A stretch of DNA of 64,000 nt from Alkalilimnicola ehrlichii (GCF_003399765.1 NZ_NFZV01000005.1:124001-188000), one strand, 5' to 3'; numbered from the stretch's first letter, positions 52,193-61,676 are shown. The notes: generated by a model not told the origin, from the sequence alone. Numbers and translations are program-made.

Positions 52193-53329
52193 ATGGAAAC
52201 GCGGGAGCGGGACCGACTCGAGCGGTCAGGGCGCTGGGTTGTCAAGGTCGGCAGTGCTCTGGTAACGAATGACGGTCGCGGCTTGGATAGGCAGCGTATT
52301 GCCTCTTGGGTCGAGCAGATCGTGCGTCTGCGCCAAGCTGGGGTCGAGGTTTTGCTGGTCTCTTCCGGGGCTGTTGCAGAAGGAATCAAACGCTTAGGGT
52401 GGCTGCGTCGTCCGCATGCACTACATCAGTTGCAGGCGGCGGCGGCAGTAGGGCAGATGGGTTTGGTTCAAGCCTATGAGTCCGAGTTCCAGTGCTATGG
52501 CATCCATACGGCGCAGGTTTTGTTAACGCATGACGACTTGTCGAACCGTAAGCGTTACCTGAATGCGCGCAGCACGCTGAAGTCATTGCTTGATTTAGGC
52601 GTGGTGCCGGTCGTTAACGAAAACGACACCGTGGCCACCGACGAGATTCGTTTCGGCGATAACGATACGCTGGCAGCCTTGGTTGCCAATCTCGTAGAGG
52701 CTGATTTATTAGCCATCCTTACCGATCAGGCAGGACTATTCGATAGCGATCCGCGCAGTAACCCGGACGCCCGTTTGATTTCCAGAGGGCTCGCTGGCGA
52801 TCCGGCATTGGAGGCGATGTGCTCCGCGGGCGCTGGGGCGCTGGGGAGCGGCGGGATGTTGACGAAGGTTCGGGCGGCGGCCCGCGCTGCCCGCTCCGGG
52901 GCGGCAACCGTTATCGCTTCCGGTCGCGAGGAGGCCGTTTTAGAGAGGTTGCGCCAGTCGGAAGCGATCGGCACCTTGCTTCTCCCCAGTCGAGAGCCTG
53001 TGGCTGCTCGTAAGCAGTGGCTTGCAAGCCATTTGCAGGTCGCTGGGAAAGTCTGGATAGATGCGGGCGCCGTAAAGGTGCTGCGGGAAGCGGGGAGCAG
53101 TCTACTGCCGGTGGGTGTGACACGTGTCGAAGGCAATTTTTCTCGCGGTGAGATGATCGCCTGCATCGGTCCTGACGGTCGGGAGGTGGCAAGAGGGCTG
53201 ACAAACTATAGCGCTCAGGAAGCCGATGCCATCAAGGGGCACGCGAGCAGCCGGATCGAGCACCTGTTGAGCTATGTCGATGAGCCTGAGCTGGTTCACC
53301 GCGATAATTTAGTTATTACTCTTCCTTAA
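52193..53329 (+). CDS. proB: Glutamate 5-kinase
   Basis: 378 residues. First step of proline synthesis. Amino acid kinase domain with [47 protein letters not shown] and [12 protein letters not shown], followed by a PUA domain (about 275 onward, [16 protein letters not shown]). ATG at 52193; a longer frame reaches into obgE. Confidence 0.96.
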   Translation: METRERDRLERSGRWVVKVGSALVTNDGRGLDRQRIASWVEQIVRLRQAGVEVLLVSSGAVAEGIKRLGWLRRPHALHQLQAAAAVGQMGLVQAYESEFQCYGIHTAQVLLTHDDLSNRKRYLNARSTLKSLLDLGVVPVVNENDTVATDEIRFGDNDTLAALVANLVEADLLAILTDQAGLFDSDPRSNPDARLISRGLAGDPALEAMCSAGAGALGSGGMLTKVRAAARAARSGAATVIASGREEAVLERLRQSEAIGTLLLPSREPVAARKQWLASHLQVAGKVWIDAGAVKVLREAGSSLLPVGVTRVEGNFSRGEMIACIGPDGREVARGLTNYSAQEADAIKGHASSRIEHLLSYVDEPELVHRDNLVITLP

Positions 53330-54077
53330 CCTTGTGCTGCTCGGCTGGCCGGGCTCGTCCGGCGATCGGCCACTCGTCACGCTTTGCTGTGTTGTCCATT
53401 TGCCCGTAATCGGATTTACATTCTTTCGACATCTGTCTGAGTAATCATGCTGCCGTATTTTCAATACGGGCAGGAGCAATGATTGCGAGCCGTTTCCCCG
53501 ATACTATAGATGCACCGCTTACCAACCAACGGCTTTGTCCATGCCCAACGGAGCCGTGCGCCGCGTAAGGCAGATTTTTGCGCGTTCTCCCGACCTTGAC
53601 CTCGAGTAGTTGTGGCGGTGATTGACTTCGCCCTGCAAGACTTGCCTTGCGGTGAGCGTGCGGTGGGGGAGACAACAGCTTTCGTATCCATTTAGACATT
53701 CATATTCTTTTCTGCGGTAACAGGCACCCCATATTACCTGGTGGCTGGGTGCCGCTGGATTAGGCGGAGTAATGAGCATAGTGTTTTGCGGCGTTACCGT
53801 TACGGGTGTCGGTGCTTGCTCGCCAAGAGGCGGGGCGGTTGCGACGGATATCGATCGCGCCCGCTTGGTCTTATCGCTGCTTGTGAACCTTTGTTGGGTT
53901 TCCATATCGAAGCAAACTGGAGCCGGTCCAGGATGGGTCGACTCGGGTTGTTGTTGTTGTTAAGGAGATGTTTGCTCTGCTTGCCGTCTTCTTGGTCTTC
54001 CATCGAGCGAGCCAAGAAAAAGGTGCGGGGGTAGGGTGCAACGCTTTCTTGACGAATCTATTCTCGAGGATGTCAGG
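53330..54077. other. Unexplained spacer after proB
   Basis: About 750 bases with no recognisable gene. It contains an imperfect hairpin CCGTATT-TTC-AATACGG near 53453-53469 and a TTG microsatellite near 53947-53962. Several short frames on both strands (for example 53772-53963 and 53519-53905 minus) have biased, low-complexity translations and no motifs. It may hold promoters for the genes that follow, a decayed gene or an RNA. Confidence 0.4.
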
Positions 54078-54371
54078 ATGACAACAGAATCAATAGAAAT
54101 AGCACGTCGGTTCGATGCGGTTGCCGATGCATTGAGAGCAGCGGTCGTGTGCCCTCCGTTAGTGCTTGGCCGTCTTTCTGGCGATGGATTTGTCGTGTAC
54201 AGCCCTGTGTCGCCGCCGCCGGATGTGCAAAGAGATATTCTGGTATTGACGCGGGAAGTGTGGATGCCGCTATCTCGTTGGGGAGAGGAGTTGATGGAAA
54301 AGATCTTTGCCGCTTGCGAGCATCAACCTGGTGCCGAGGAGTTCTATCTCGCCGCTAATGGCGGAAGCTAG
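54078..54371 (+). CDS. Small hypothetical protein
   Basis: 97 residues starting MTTESIEIARRFDAVADALRAAV, with the middle PPLVLGRLSGDGFVVYSP and a C-terminal helix WGEELMEKIFAAC. Composition looks like a real globular protein; no family was recognised. The ATG at 54078 has GAGG eight bases upstream; a GTG at 54036 would add 14 residues. It precedes phoX by 110 bases on the same strand, but no functional link is evident. Confidence 0.5.
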   Translation: MTTESIEIARRFDAVADALRAAVVCPPLVLGRLSGDGFVVYSPVSPPPDVQRDILVLTREVWMPLSRWGEELMEKIFAACEHQPGAEEFYLAANGGS

Positions 54372-54481
54372 CGGTTACCCTTTTGCCTAGTCTTAAAATC
54401 GTCATGTCGCGTTAACGCTGCCGCCATATCCGTCCTGCAAGCTCTGCCCACGTCTTTACCGTAGGGCAGAGGATTAGAGGA

Positions 54482-56582
54482 ATGACGGATAATAAACGGA
54501 ACAAATTGAACGTGGTCGACAATGGTGACGAGCCATTATGTAACCATTCCGACAACGCGACTTTCGCCAGTATTCTCGAAGCGCGTATGGGGCGCCGCGA
54601 CCTTTTGAAAGGCACTTTAGGGGCGGCGATGGTGGGCCTGTTCGGCACCGGATTAGTCGCTTGCGGCAGTAGCAGTAGCTCTAATAACGGTGGGGGCGGC
54701 GGCGGTGGAGGCGGTCAGCCTACGCTCGGTTTTACAACGGTGCCCCTGAGCGAATCCGACGACATTGTGGTTCCAGAAGGCTATAGGTACCACGTACTGA
54801 TGCCCTGGGGGCAGCCGATTACCGGCTCCTATCCGGCCTTTAGTTTGTCCAATAGCGGTGCCGACCAAGGGCAGCAGGTAGGTATGCACCACGACGGGAT
54901 GCATTTCTTCCCGATTGAAGGGGAAGACCCGTACGAAGGTAGTTCGGAAGACGGCTTGCTGGTGATGAATCACGAGTATATCGAGCCGCGCTTCATGCAT
55001 GTCGAAGCGATCGGGCAGCCGTTCAATCGTGGCCATTATCCGACCAAGGGCGACGGGACGCGCGCTGCCGATCAAGTCCTGAAGGAGATGAATGCGCACG
55101 GTATCAGCGTGGCGCGCATCCGTAAAGGAACGAACAACGAATGGTCCGTTCAACCGGATGTGCGTAATCGACGGATTACGGCTCTAACCGAAATGGAAAT
55201 CCATGGCCCTGTCCGCGGTTCCGGATTGGTTCGTACTAAGTACAGCCCCAATGGAACCCGCGTCCGCGGTACGTTGAATAACTGCGCCCATGGTGTCACA
55301 CCGTGGAATACCTACGTCATGGCGGAAGAGAATTGGGCGGGTTATTTCGTTAATCACGACGATACGCTGCCGCGCGAGCATACGCGTTACGGCGTGCGCT
55401 CCAGCGGAACGGGCCGTTACGCATGGGAACTGGCAGACAACGGCGCCGATGAATATATTCGTTTCGATGCCAGCAGCACCGGCGCGACGAGACGGAAGAC
55501 TATCGGAACGAGCCGAACTGTTTCGGCTGGATGGTCGAGTTCGACCCGTTCAATCCGGACAGCGTGCCGAAGAAGCGTACCGCGCTCGGTCGCTTCGCGC
55601 ACGAAGGCGTTGTTTTTCACGAAGGTCGAGAAGGCGAGCCGGTCGTTTGTTACTCCGGCGACGATGCTCAGTTCGAATACATCTACAAGTTCGTAAGTAA
55701 GCAAAAGTACTACAAAGCGACCGCGGGCGGGCACCTGCTGGACGAAGGCACGCTTTATGTTGCCAAATTCAAAGAAGACGGCACGGGCGAGTGGTTGTCG
55801 CTTAAATTTGGCGAGAACGGTTTGACGCCGGAAAACGGCTTTGCCAACCAAGCGGATATCTTGGTCAATACCCGCCTTGCGGCCGATTTGGTTGGCGCAA
55901 CCAAGATGGACCGCCCAGAATGGGGCGCCATCGATCCGGCAACGCGAGAGGTGTACTTCACCTTAACCAATAATAGCAACCGGGGCGGCGAAGGCGATCG
56001 CGGCACCGATGCGGCGAATCCGCGTGGTCCCAACCCGCACGGGCATATTATCCGCTGGGCGGAAGACGGCAACGAGCCGACGGCATTGAGTTTCCAGTGG
56101 AACATCTTTGCATTTGCGGGCGATACCAGCGGCCAGGATGACCCTGATAGCGTGGCTGCCGGCTTTGACAATAACGGTAACCCGCTGACGGAAGATAACA
56201 TCTTCAGCTCGCCGGACGGCCTCTGGATCGACAAAGATAGCCGTGTCTGGATTCAGATGGACATGAGCGAGAGCGTGATGAACACCCATCCCGTTTACGA
56301 GATGATGGGAAATAACGGCATGTTGGCCGCGAATCCGAGGACCGGCGAAATTCGTCGCTTCCTGACCGGGCCGAGGGGCAGGAGATTACCGGTGTGATCA
56401 CCACGCCGGATCAAAGGACCATGTTCATCAATGTTCAGCACCCTGGTGCTACCACCACCGCCGAGGAATGGGAGCAGGGCGAACTGAACGGAACCTGGCC
56501 GGATCACGATCCTCTTAACTTGCCGCCGCGTTCGGCGACGGTGGTTATCTGGAAAGAGGACGGCGGCGTAATCGGAAGCTAG
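54482..56582 (+). CDS. PhoX-type (DUF839) phosphatase, Tat-exported (two frame breaks)
   Basis: About 700 residues after repair. PhoX-family proteins are calcium/iron-dependent alkaline phosphatases exported by Tat. Here a GRRDLLKG twin-arginine motif precedes a hydrophobic segment ending LVAC, suggesting a Tat lipoprotein, then a serine/asparagine and poly-glycine linker. Core text includes LLVMNHEYIEPRFMH, NNCAHGVTPWNTYVMAEENW and DGLWIDKDSRVWIQMDMSE. Breaks: one G missing near 55486 (repair gives GADETEDYRNEPNCFGWMVEFDP) and one C near 56379 (repair gives GPRGQEITGVITTPDQRTMFINVQHPG). The ending SATVVIWKEDGGVIGS is typical. Substrate phosphomonoesters are assumed from the family. Confidence 0.85.
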
Positions 56583-56628
56583 CACGCGCCGGGCAGGCGC
56601 GGGATAGTACCCTTGCGTCTTGTTCGCC

Positions 56629-56666
56629 AAACAGCCAATCTCTCCGGGAGGTTGGCTGTTTGTTTT
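56629..56666 (+). terminator. Intrinsic terminator after phoX
   Basis: AAACAGCCAA (56629-56638) and TTGGCTGTTT (56652-56661) form a 10-bp stem with a 13-base loop, followed by GTTTTT. Clear Rho-independent terminator 47 bases after the stop. Confidence 0.88.
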
Positions 56667-56690
56667 TGGTGTCATCGGTTTGCCCGCAGG

Positions 56691-56708
56691 CTGTCACGCT
56701 ATTGTCAT
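56691..56708 (+). promoter_or_regulatory. Pho-box-like PhoB site
   Basis: CTGTCAC-GCTA-TTGTCAT matches the PhoB consensus (two CTGTCAT halves spaced by 4) at 12 of 14 half-site positions. It lies after the phoX terminator and 50 bases before the ATG of a 47-residue ORF, not upstream of phoX itself. Confidence 0.5.
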
Positions 56709-56758
56709 AGGGCGGGCGTAGGGTGGCGGGCAGTGTAACGAGGACTAGGGGCCATACT

Positions 56759-56902
56759 ATGAATCTCGGGATTATTCTGATTGCTCTCGCGATGGGCGTA
56801 GGCGGTGTCGTTTTCTCGCGCTATTACAGGCTAAGGCCGGAGCAAAAACTTTTGCGGCGCTCTCTACGGGAGGTTGCCTCCTGTGCAAGACTTTTTCGAT
56901 GA
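56759..56902 (+). CDS. Possible 47-residue membrane peptide
   Basis: ATG at 56759 (AGGGG about 9 bases upstream). It begins MNLGIILIALAMGVGGVVFSRYY, a single hydrophobic helix followed by a basic tail RLRPEQKLLRRSLREV. A second short frame (GTG 56883 to TAG 56978) overlaps its end and begins VQDFFDDDSWLG; it could be a separate small gene or a continuation. No family recognised. Position behind a Pho-box-like site hints at phosphate control (inference). Confidence 0.4.
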   Translation: MNLGIILIALAMGVGGVVFSRYYRLRPEQKLLRRSLREVASCARLFR

Positions 56903-57005
56903 CGACAGTTGGTTAGGCGCGGATGCGCTGCCTTCCGTAAATCTTCGGACAACGCGCGACTCCGGTTGTCGCAGCTAGCGTGGGCATGGGTTGTTCGATC
57001 GCCCG

Positions 57006-58070
57006 TTAATTCAGAGTGATCCCTTTGATCAGGGCATAGGCCTTCATGTCCGGCGCCAATGCCAGCCGTTCCCGCGAGCGGCGGGTGATGCGTGAGAGTA
57101 AGGCTTGCCCGTCCAGGTCAAGGCGTAGCAGTACATGGCCTGGATGAGGATCGTCGCTGATCTCCAAAATGCGTACCGGCAGGCAGTTGGATACGCTGGA
57201 TGCCGTTGGCGGTTCCAAGGCGACTGCTACATCCCGCGCGAGGATGCGCGCCCGCACCTCTTGCCCAGGTACTACATTCTCGCGCGAGATCAGTAAACGA
57301 TGCCCGCCGCCGCAAACCAGCTCGCTCATGTGATCGTCGGTATTGTTGAGTACCTTGGCCTCCAGCACTGCCGAAGCATTGTCGCTGTGGGCTAGGGGTA
57401 GGTCGGTGCGAGTTAGCATCTGCAGCAATGGGCCCTCCGCGCGAAGACGGCCGCCATCCAGTAATAGCATATGATCGGCCAGACGGCTGACCTCTTCCAG
57501 GCTATGACTGACCAGCAGCACGGGAATGGCCAATTCCCCATGCAGGCGTTCCAGGTAGGGCATTATCTCGGCCTTGCTGATCGCATCCAGCGCGGCCAGC
57601 GGTTCGTCCATCAATAATACCTGCGGGCAGGTGAGTAAGGCGCGTCCGATTGCCACGCGTTGACGCTGGCCGCCGGATAGTTCGTTGGGAAGACGTTTGA
57701 CCAGTTCGCGCAAGCCGAGTAGCTCGACCACCTCGGCAAACTCAATGCGGCGCTGGGAAGCTGGAATACGCCGTAGACCGTACTCCAGATTGCGTTGCAC
57801 ACTCAGGTGGGGAAACAGTCGACCTTCTTGAAAAACATAACCGATCGCGCGCTGTTCCGGCCTGAGAAAGCATTGTTGGTCCTGCCACACCTCGCCCTGC
57901 ATATGGAGATGCCCACGCACCCGTCGCTCCAGTCCGGCGATACAGCGCAACAGGGTCGTCTTACCGCAGCCGGAGCGGCCGAATAGGGCTGTAATACCGT
58001 TTCCCGGAATGCGGCTGGCTAGTTGCAGGGTAAACGCCCCACGCTCAAGGTGGAAATCGAAATCGATCAC
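57006..58070 (-). CDS. modC: Molybdate ABC transporter ATPase
   Basis: 354 residues. ABC domain with Walker A LFGRSGCGKTTLLR (about 31-44), signature LSGGQRQRVAIGRALL, Walker B VLLMDEPLAALD, and a C-terminal Mop domain (about 285-350) that binds oxyanion, as in E. coli ModC. Overlaps modB by 4 bases. Confidence 0.95.
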   Translation of the reverse strand: MIDFDFHLERGAFTLQLASRIPGNGITALFGRSGCGKTTLLRCIAGLERRVRGHLHMQGEVWQDQQCFLRPEQRAIGYVFQEGRLFPHLSVQRNLEYGLRRIPASQRRIEFAEVVELLGLRELVKRLPNELSGGQRQRVAIGRALLTCPQVLLMDEPLAALDAISKAEIMPYLERLHGELAIPVLLVSHSLEEVSRLADHMLLLDGGRLRAEGPLLQMLTRTDLPLAHSDNASAVLEAKVLNNTDDHMSELVCGGGHRLLISRENVVPGQEVRARILARDVAVALEPPTASSVSNCLPVRILEISDDPHPGHVLLRLDLDGQALLSRITRRSRERLALAPDMKAYALIKGITLN

Positions 58071-58750
58071 GAGTTGGTCGCTCCTATTCTGTAGCGCCCG
58101 TTTATCATGTAAAGCAGCAACAGCATGACGAAGGAAAGGCCGAGTAACAGCGCGGACAGCATATGGGCCGAGCGATAGTCCACCGCTTCGACGTGATCGT
58201 AAATGGCGATGGAAACCACTTGGGTTTCACCGGGAATGTTGCCGCCGATCATCAGTACAACGCCAAACTCCCCCACTGTGTGGGCAAAGCCTAGTGTGGT
58301 GGCCGTAAGAAAACCGCGGAGTGACAGCGGCAGCACTACGCTGGCAAAGCGATCCCACGGCCCGGCGCGTAGTGCTGCCGCGGCCTCTAGGATTTCGTCT
58401 CCCACCGCGACAAACGCGTTTTGCAGCGGCTGCACCACGAAGGGTAGCGAATAGAGCACCGAACCGATCACGAGACCGGTGAAGGTGAAGGCAAAGGCCG
58501 GGCCGCCCAGGGCCTGAATCGGCCCCTGCGGACCCAGCATCAACAGGACATAAAACCCCAACACGGTCGGCGGCAGCACAAGCGGCAAGGCGACCAGCGA
58601 CTCGATCACCAGCTTGCAGCGGGAGCGCGTGCGTGCCAACCACCAAGCTAACGGGGTGCCGAGGATTAGAAGCACGATAGTAGTAACCGCCGCCAAGCGG
58701 AGGGTGAGCCATAGCGCGGTGAGATCCTGGGGATGCAGCCAATCGCCCAT
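58067..58750 (-). CDS. modB: Molybdate ABC transporter permease
   Basis: 227 residues with about five membrane segments. The EAA loop region reads EILEAAAALRAGPWDRFASVVLPLSLRG, which contacts ModC. Ends with GRYRIGA. Between modA (24 bases upstream) and modC. Confidence 0.95.
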   Translation of the reverse strand: MGDWLHPQDLTALWLTLRLAAVTTIVLLILGTPLAWWLARTRSRCKLVIESLVALPLVLPPTVLGFYVLLMLGPQGPIQALGGPAFAFTFTGLVIGSVLYSLPFVVQPLQNAFVAVGDEILEAAAALRAGPWDRFASVVLPLSLRGFLTATTLGFAHTVGEFGVVLMIGGNIPGETQVVSIAIYDHVEAVDYRSAHMLSALLLGLSFVMLLLLYMINGRYRIGATNS

Positions 58751-58774
58751 GTTAAGCGGCTCCCGCTGGAACGA

Positions 58775-59563
58775 TCATTGTTGGGGCAGACGGTAGCCGT
58801 CTTCCGTGATGATGGCCTGCGCAACGGGGTCGTCGCGCATCCAGGCCAATAGCTTCTGGGCGGCATCCTGCTGCCTCGATGTCCTAGGCACGACCGCTTC
58901 CTGAATGATCGGCGGATAAAGCTCCTCGGCCGGAAGCCAGCTGGAGCCTTTTCCGTGCTCGCGCTCGTAGATGCGTGCCTGAGAGAGGGCGATGAAGCCA
59001 ATTTCCGCATTGCCGGAGACAAGAAAGTTCATCGTTTGGCCGAGGCTTTGGCCGACCACCACCCGGCCGCGCGGCAGATCCAAGTTCAGAGCGTTCATCA
59101 GCGCCTCGGCGGAGGCGCCGTAGGGCGCTACCCGCGGGTTGGCCATTGCCAAGCGCCGGTAGTCCTGGGCCGCGAGCAGTGCCGCTCCGTCTGCCGGAAT
59201 CTTTGCCGGGTCCGGGCTCCACAGGACCAGGCGACCCAGGGCATAGATCTGGCGACTGCCCGCAACCGTATGCCCTTCTCTTTCCAGATCGGCTGTGCGG
59301 CGGTTATCGGCCGAGAAGAAGAGATCGAAGGGAGCGCCCTGGCGGATCTGCGCGTAATGCTTTCCGGAAGAGCCGCTGCTGATCTGGCTGGAGACGCCGT
59401 GTTGCTGCGCATAGGCTTGAGCGAGGCTCTCCATAGTAGTGGCGAAATTGGCTGCCACAGCGATGCGTAGCGGTTCGTTGGCCTGGGCCGAACCGGCTAT
59501 CAGCAGACCGCCAAGACAGAGGGCGACAAGCCCGCGCAGGAGGGTTTGGTAGCCTGAGTGCAT
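58775..59563 (-). CDS. modA: Molybdate-binding periplasmic protein
   Basis: 262 residues. Sec signal peptide ending SAQA, then LRIAVAANFATTMESLAQAY, SSGSSGKHYAQIRQGAPFDLFFSADNRR (oxyanion-binding serines), and NPRVAPYGASAEALMNAL. Captures molybdate or tungstate for ModBC. First transporter gene after modE. Confidence 0.95.
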   Translation of the reverse strand: MHSGYQTLLRGLVALCLGGLLIAGSAQANEPLRIAVAANFATTMESLAQAYAQQHGVSSQISSGSSGKHYAQIRQGAPFDLFFSADNRRTADLEREGHTVAGSRQIYALGRLVLWSPDPAKIPADGAALLAAQDYRRLAMANPRVAPYGASAEALMNALNLDLPRGRVVVGQSLGQTMNFLVSGNAEIGFIALSQARIYEREHGKGSSWLPAEELYPPIIQEAVVPRTSRQQDAAQKLLAWMRDDPVAQAIITEDGYRLPQQ

Positions 59564-59584
59564 GGTGCTTCTCCTGTGTCGCGA

Positions 59585-59618
59585 GCTATATCAACTGTTA
59601 TGTTCGGCTGGATATAGC
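59585..59618. promoter_or_regulatory. Inverted repeat upstream of modA
   Basis: GCTATATC (59585-59592) and GATATAGC (59611-59618), a perfect 8-bp inverted repeat spaced by 18 bases, 22 bases before the modA ATG (minus strand). The halves resemble ModE half-sites (CGNTATATA), though the usual spacer is shorter. Confidence 0.4.
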
Positions 59619-59712
59619 GTAGGCCAGCGCGGCGGGTTATCTGCGGCCCAAGGCTCATGCCGCTGGACGCATGACGCTTGTTGCAGAGGGGGCTTTTGTT
59701 GCGAATCCGCTA

Positions 59713-59739
59713 GGCGCCGTATCTGTTGGTATATAGCGA
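59713..59739. promoter_or_regulatory. Candidate ModE operator
   Basis: TATATAGCGA (59730-59739) is a perfect ModE half-site (TATATANCGA). A weaker left half (GGCGCCGTATC) lies six bases before it. It is located between modE and modA, where molybdate-bound ModE would repress modABC. Confidence 0.5.
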
Positions 59740-59793
59740 AAGGATACGGATAGCCCTGACAGGTTGTCAATCGAGCATCGCCCATAAGTTCTG

Positions 59794-60162
59794 CTAGTGA
59801 GGGTTCTCGGGCGGGTTGGGTGCGAGCATACTCTCCAGTTCGGCCAGCTCTGGGGCTACCGCGGTAGCGGTTTTGGCCTCGATACACCGGTAGATGGCCA
59901 GTACCCGCTGGCCCAATTCGGTGATGCGCGCTCCGCCGCCGCCCTTGCCGCCAGCCGCCGTCTCGATCAGCGGAGAGCGGAAGCACTGGTTCATCGTGTC
60001 TACCAGCAGCCAGGCGCGGCGGTAGCTCATACCCATTTGCCGGGCAGCGGCCGAGATCGAGCCGCTGTCGGCGATGTGCTGCAACAGCTCCGCTTTGCCC
60101 GGACCGATAGCGATGGCCTTGCCGAACAGCAGGCGCTGGCGTAGACGAAGTGGTGTGCTCAT
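59794..60162 (-). CDS. modE: Molybdate-responsive regulator ModE, short form
   Basis: About 122 residues, starting MSTPLRLRQRLLFGKAIAIGPGKAELL. It is the N-terminal winged-helix DNA-binding domain of ModE (SISAAARQMGMSYRRAWLLVDTMN, GKGGGGARITELG), without the C-terminal Mop domains that bind molybdate in E. coli. Such short forms are common; how molybdate is sensed is then unclear. ATG at 60162; the longer frame enters the decayed antitoxin region. Leads the mod operon. Confidence 0.9.
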   Translation of the reverse strand: MSTPLRLRQRLLFGKAIAIGPGKAELLQHIADSGSISAAARQMGMSYRRAWLLVDTMNQCFRSPLIETAAGGKGGGGARITELGQRVLAIYRCIEAKTATAVAPELAELESMLAPNPPENPH

Positions 60163-60210
60163 GGTTATCACAGGAAGAGATTCTTTGCCGAGTATACTGC
60201 GGAACCCAAG

Positions 60211-60403
60211 CGCATTCGAGCGCCTGCGGCTTGTCGAAGAGCTGTGGAGCAGCATTGCGGCCGATTAGCAGGTCTTGCCGCTGACCCAAGAGCAGCGCGA
60301 GGAATCGGACCGGCGCCTGGACGCCTAAGAGGCTGATGGTGACCCGGCCGCCCGGCTTGGGGCAGCAGTTCCTCGACGAGCCGCTACGACGAAATACCGA
60401 TAA
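60211..60403 (+). pseudogene. Decayed addiction-module antitoxin remnant
   Basis: One frame reads AFERLRLVEELWSSIAAD-stop-QVLPLTQEQREESDRRLDA-stop-EADGDPAARL. This is the pattern of the small putative addiction-module component family (ERLRLVEELWDSIA..LPLT.EQ..ELDRRL..YEAD). TAG at 60266-60268 and TAA at 60326-60328 interrupt it in the same frame, without any indel. No toxin gene remains. It lies in the gap between modE and tRNA-Thr. Confidence 0.65.
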
Positions 60404-60421
60404 TGGTGTCGACACAAACAA

Positions 60422-60455
60422 AACGGCTCGCGTCCCGTGGGGGCCGCAAGCCGTT
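60422..60455 (-). terminator. Terminator-like hairpin after tRNA-Thr (minus strand)
   Basis: AACGGCTCGCG (60422-60432) pairs with CGCAAGCCGTT (60445-60455) with one wobble. On the minus strand it is followed by TTGTTTG. It lies just 3' of the tRNA. Confidence 0.65.
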
Positions 60456-60461
60456 AATATA

Positions 60462-60537
<76 letters not shown>

Positions 60538-60578
60538 AAGATCAACGCTGAGCGCGCAGTATATTAAAAGAATCGCGT

Positions 60579-61676
60579 TCAAACAACGCGATTTTGCCTT
60601 TTTGCACTAAATGGCGTTGGATCCAGGATCGGCGGCCGCCCAAGTATCACGTCGGCGAGCAGGCGAGCCGATGCCGGAGCGGTGCATAGGCCGTTACGGT
60701 AGTGGCCGGTATGGATGAATAAGCCGGCTAGCATCGGGTGGGGGCCGATGGTCGGCAGGCCGTCGGGGCTTCCCGGTCGCAGCCCTGCCCAATGCTTAAT
60801 CGGCTTCAGCCTCTTGAGGTCGGGCACCACGCGATACGCCCAATCGCGTAACGTCTCTGCCGCTTCCTGGCTAGGCTGTTTGTCAAATCCCACCTGTTCG
60901 GTGGTGCTGCCTACCAGTAGATGGCCATCGCGGCGGGGGATCAGATAGCGACGGTCGTGGAGCAGGATATGCTGGAGACGCCCCGGTTCTCCCTTGAATA
61001 GTAGGATCTGACCTTTTACGGGATCGGTCGCTAGCGCGAGGCCGGTGGCGCTTAACAGTGCGCCGGACCAGCTGCCGGCAGCGATGACGACGCGGTCCGC
61101 GGGCCAGTGCTTGCCTTTTGCGGTCACGCCGGTAATACGGTCGTCTGAGACCGTCAACCGCTCGACCGGGGTATGCGGGTGTATCTCCACGCCGAGATCA
61201 ATTAGCTCACGGTATAACGCCTTTAACAGTCGCGGGTTGCGGATATGGCCAACCCCCGGCAGGGCGAAGGCGGTCGAAAATTGCTCGGCCAGATAAGGTT
61301 CGTCATGGCGTAGTTGCTGGGCGTCCATCACGTGATGGCGTACGTTGTGAGCCGTTGCCCATTGCGAGCCGGGCGCGATTTGGTCTGCATCCAGCAGCAA
61401 CAACCCGCCAATACTCAATTCCGGGTCGCCATAACCGCTGTCGCGCAAGTGAGCGTCTAGAGCGTGGTAAGCCGGCAGGCTTAGCAACGCAAGTTGCGTA
61501 ACGGGCTCCGGATATCGCCAAGGAGGTAGCGGGCTTAGAATTCCGCCGCCGGCCCAGGAGGATTCGCAGCCTATCTCCGAGCGGTCGAGAACGGTGACTC
61601 GATCGCCGGCGATCCTCAGCTCCCTAGCCGTCAGCAGGCCTATAATGCCGCCTCCCACAATGATCGTATCGGCCAT
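60579..61676 (-). CDS. thiO: Glycine oxidase ThiO
   Basis: 365 residues. FAD-dependent amine oxidase giving iminoglycine for thiazole synthesis. N-terminal Rossmann ADTIIVGGGIIGLLTAREL, IGCESSWAGGGILSPLPPWRYPEP, and C-terminal HWAGLRPGSPDGLPTIGPHPMLAGLFIHTGHYRNGL. ATG at 61676; the longer frame adds 12 non-native residues. Divergent from fimT, a frequent gammaproteobacterial arrangement. No TPP riboswitch was seen upstream. Confidence 0.93.
   Translation of the reverse strand: MADTIIVGGGIIGLLTARELRIAGDRVTVLDRSEIGCESSWAGGGILSPLPPWRYPEPVTQLALLSLPAYHALDAHLRDSGYGDPELSIGGLLLLDADQIAPGSQWATAHNVRHHVMDAQQLRHDEPYLAEQFSTAFALPGVGHIRNPRLLKALYRELIDLGVEIHPHTPVERLTVSDDRITGVTAKGKHWPADRVVIAAGSWSGALLSATGLALATDPVKGQILLFKGEPGRLQHILLHDRRYLIPRRDGHLLVGSTTEQVGFDKQPSQEAAETLRDWAYRVVPDLKRLKPIKHWAGLRPGSPDGLPTIGPHPMLAGLFIHTGHYRNGLCTAPASARLLADVILGRPPILDPTPFSAKRQNRVV

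Noticed and set aside
53741-54034. ORFs in the spacer after proB
   Set aside because: Translations are rich in Cys, Arg and Leu without domains; likely chance frames in G+C-rich DNA.
54372-54481. Pho box directly upstream of phoX
   Set aside because: TCGTCAT near 54400 has no acceptable second half at the required spacing.
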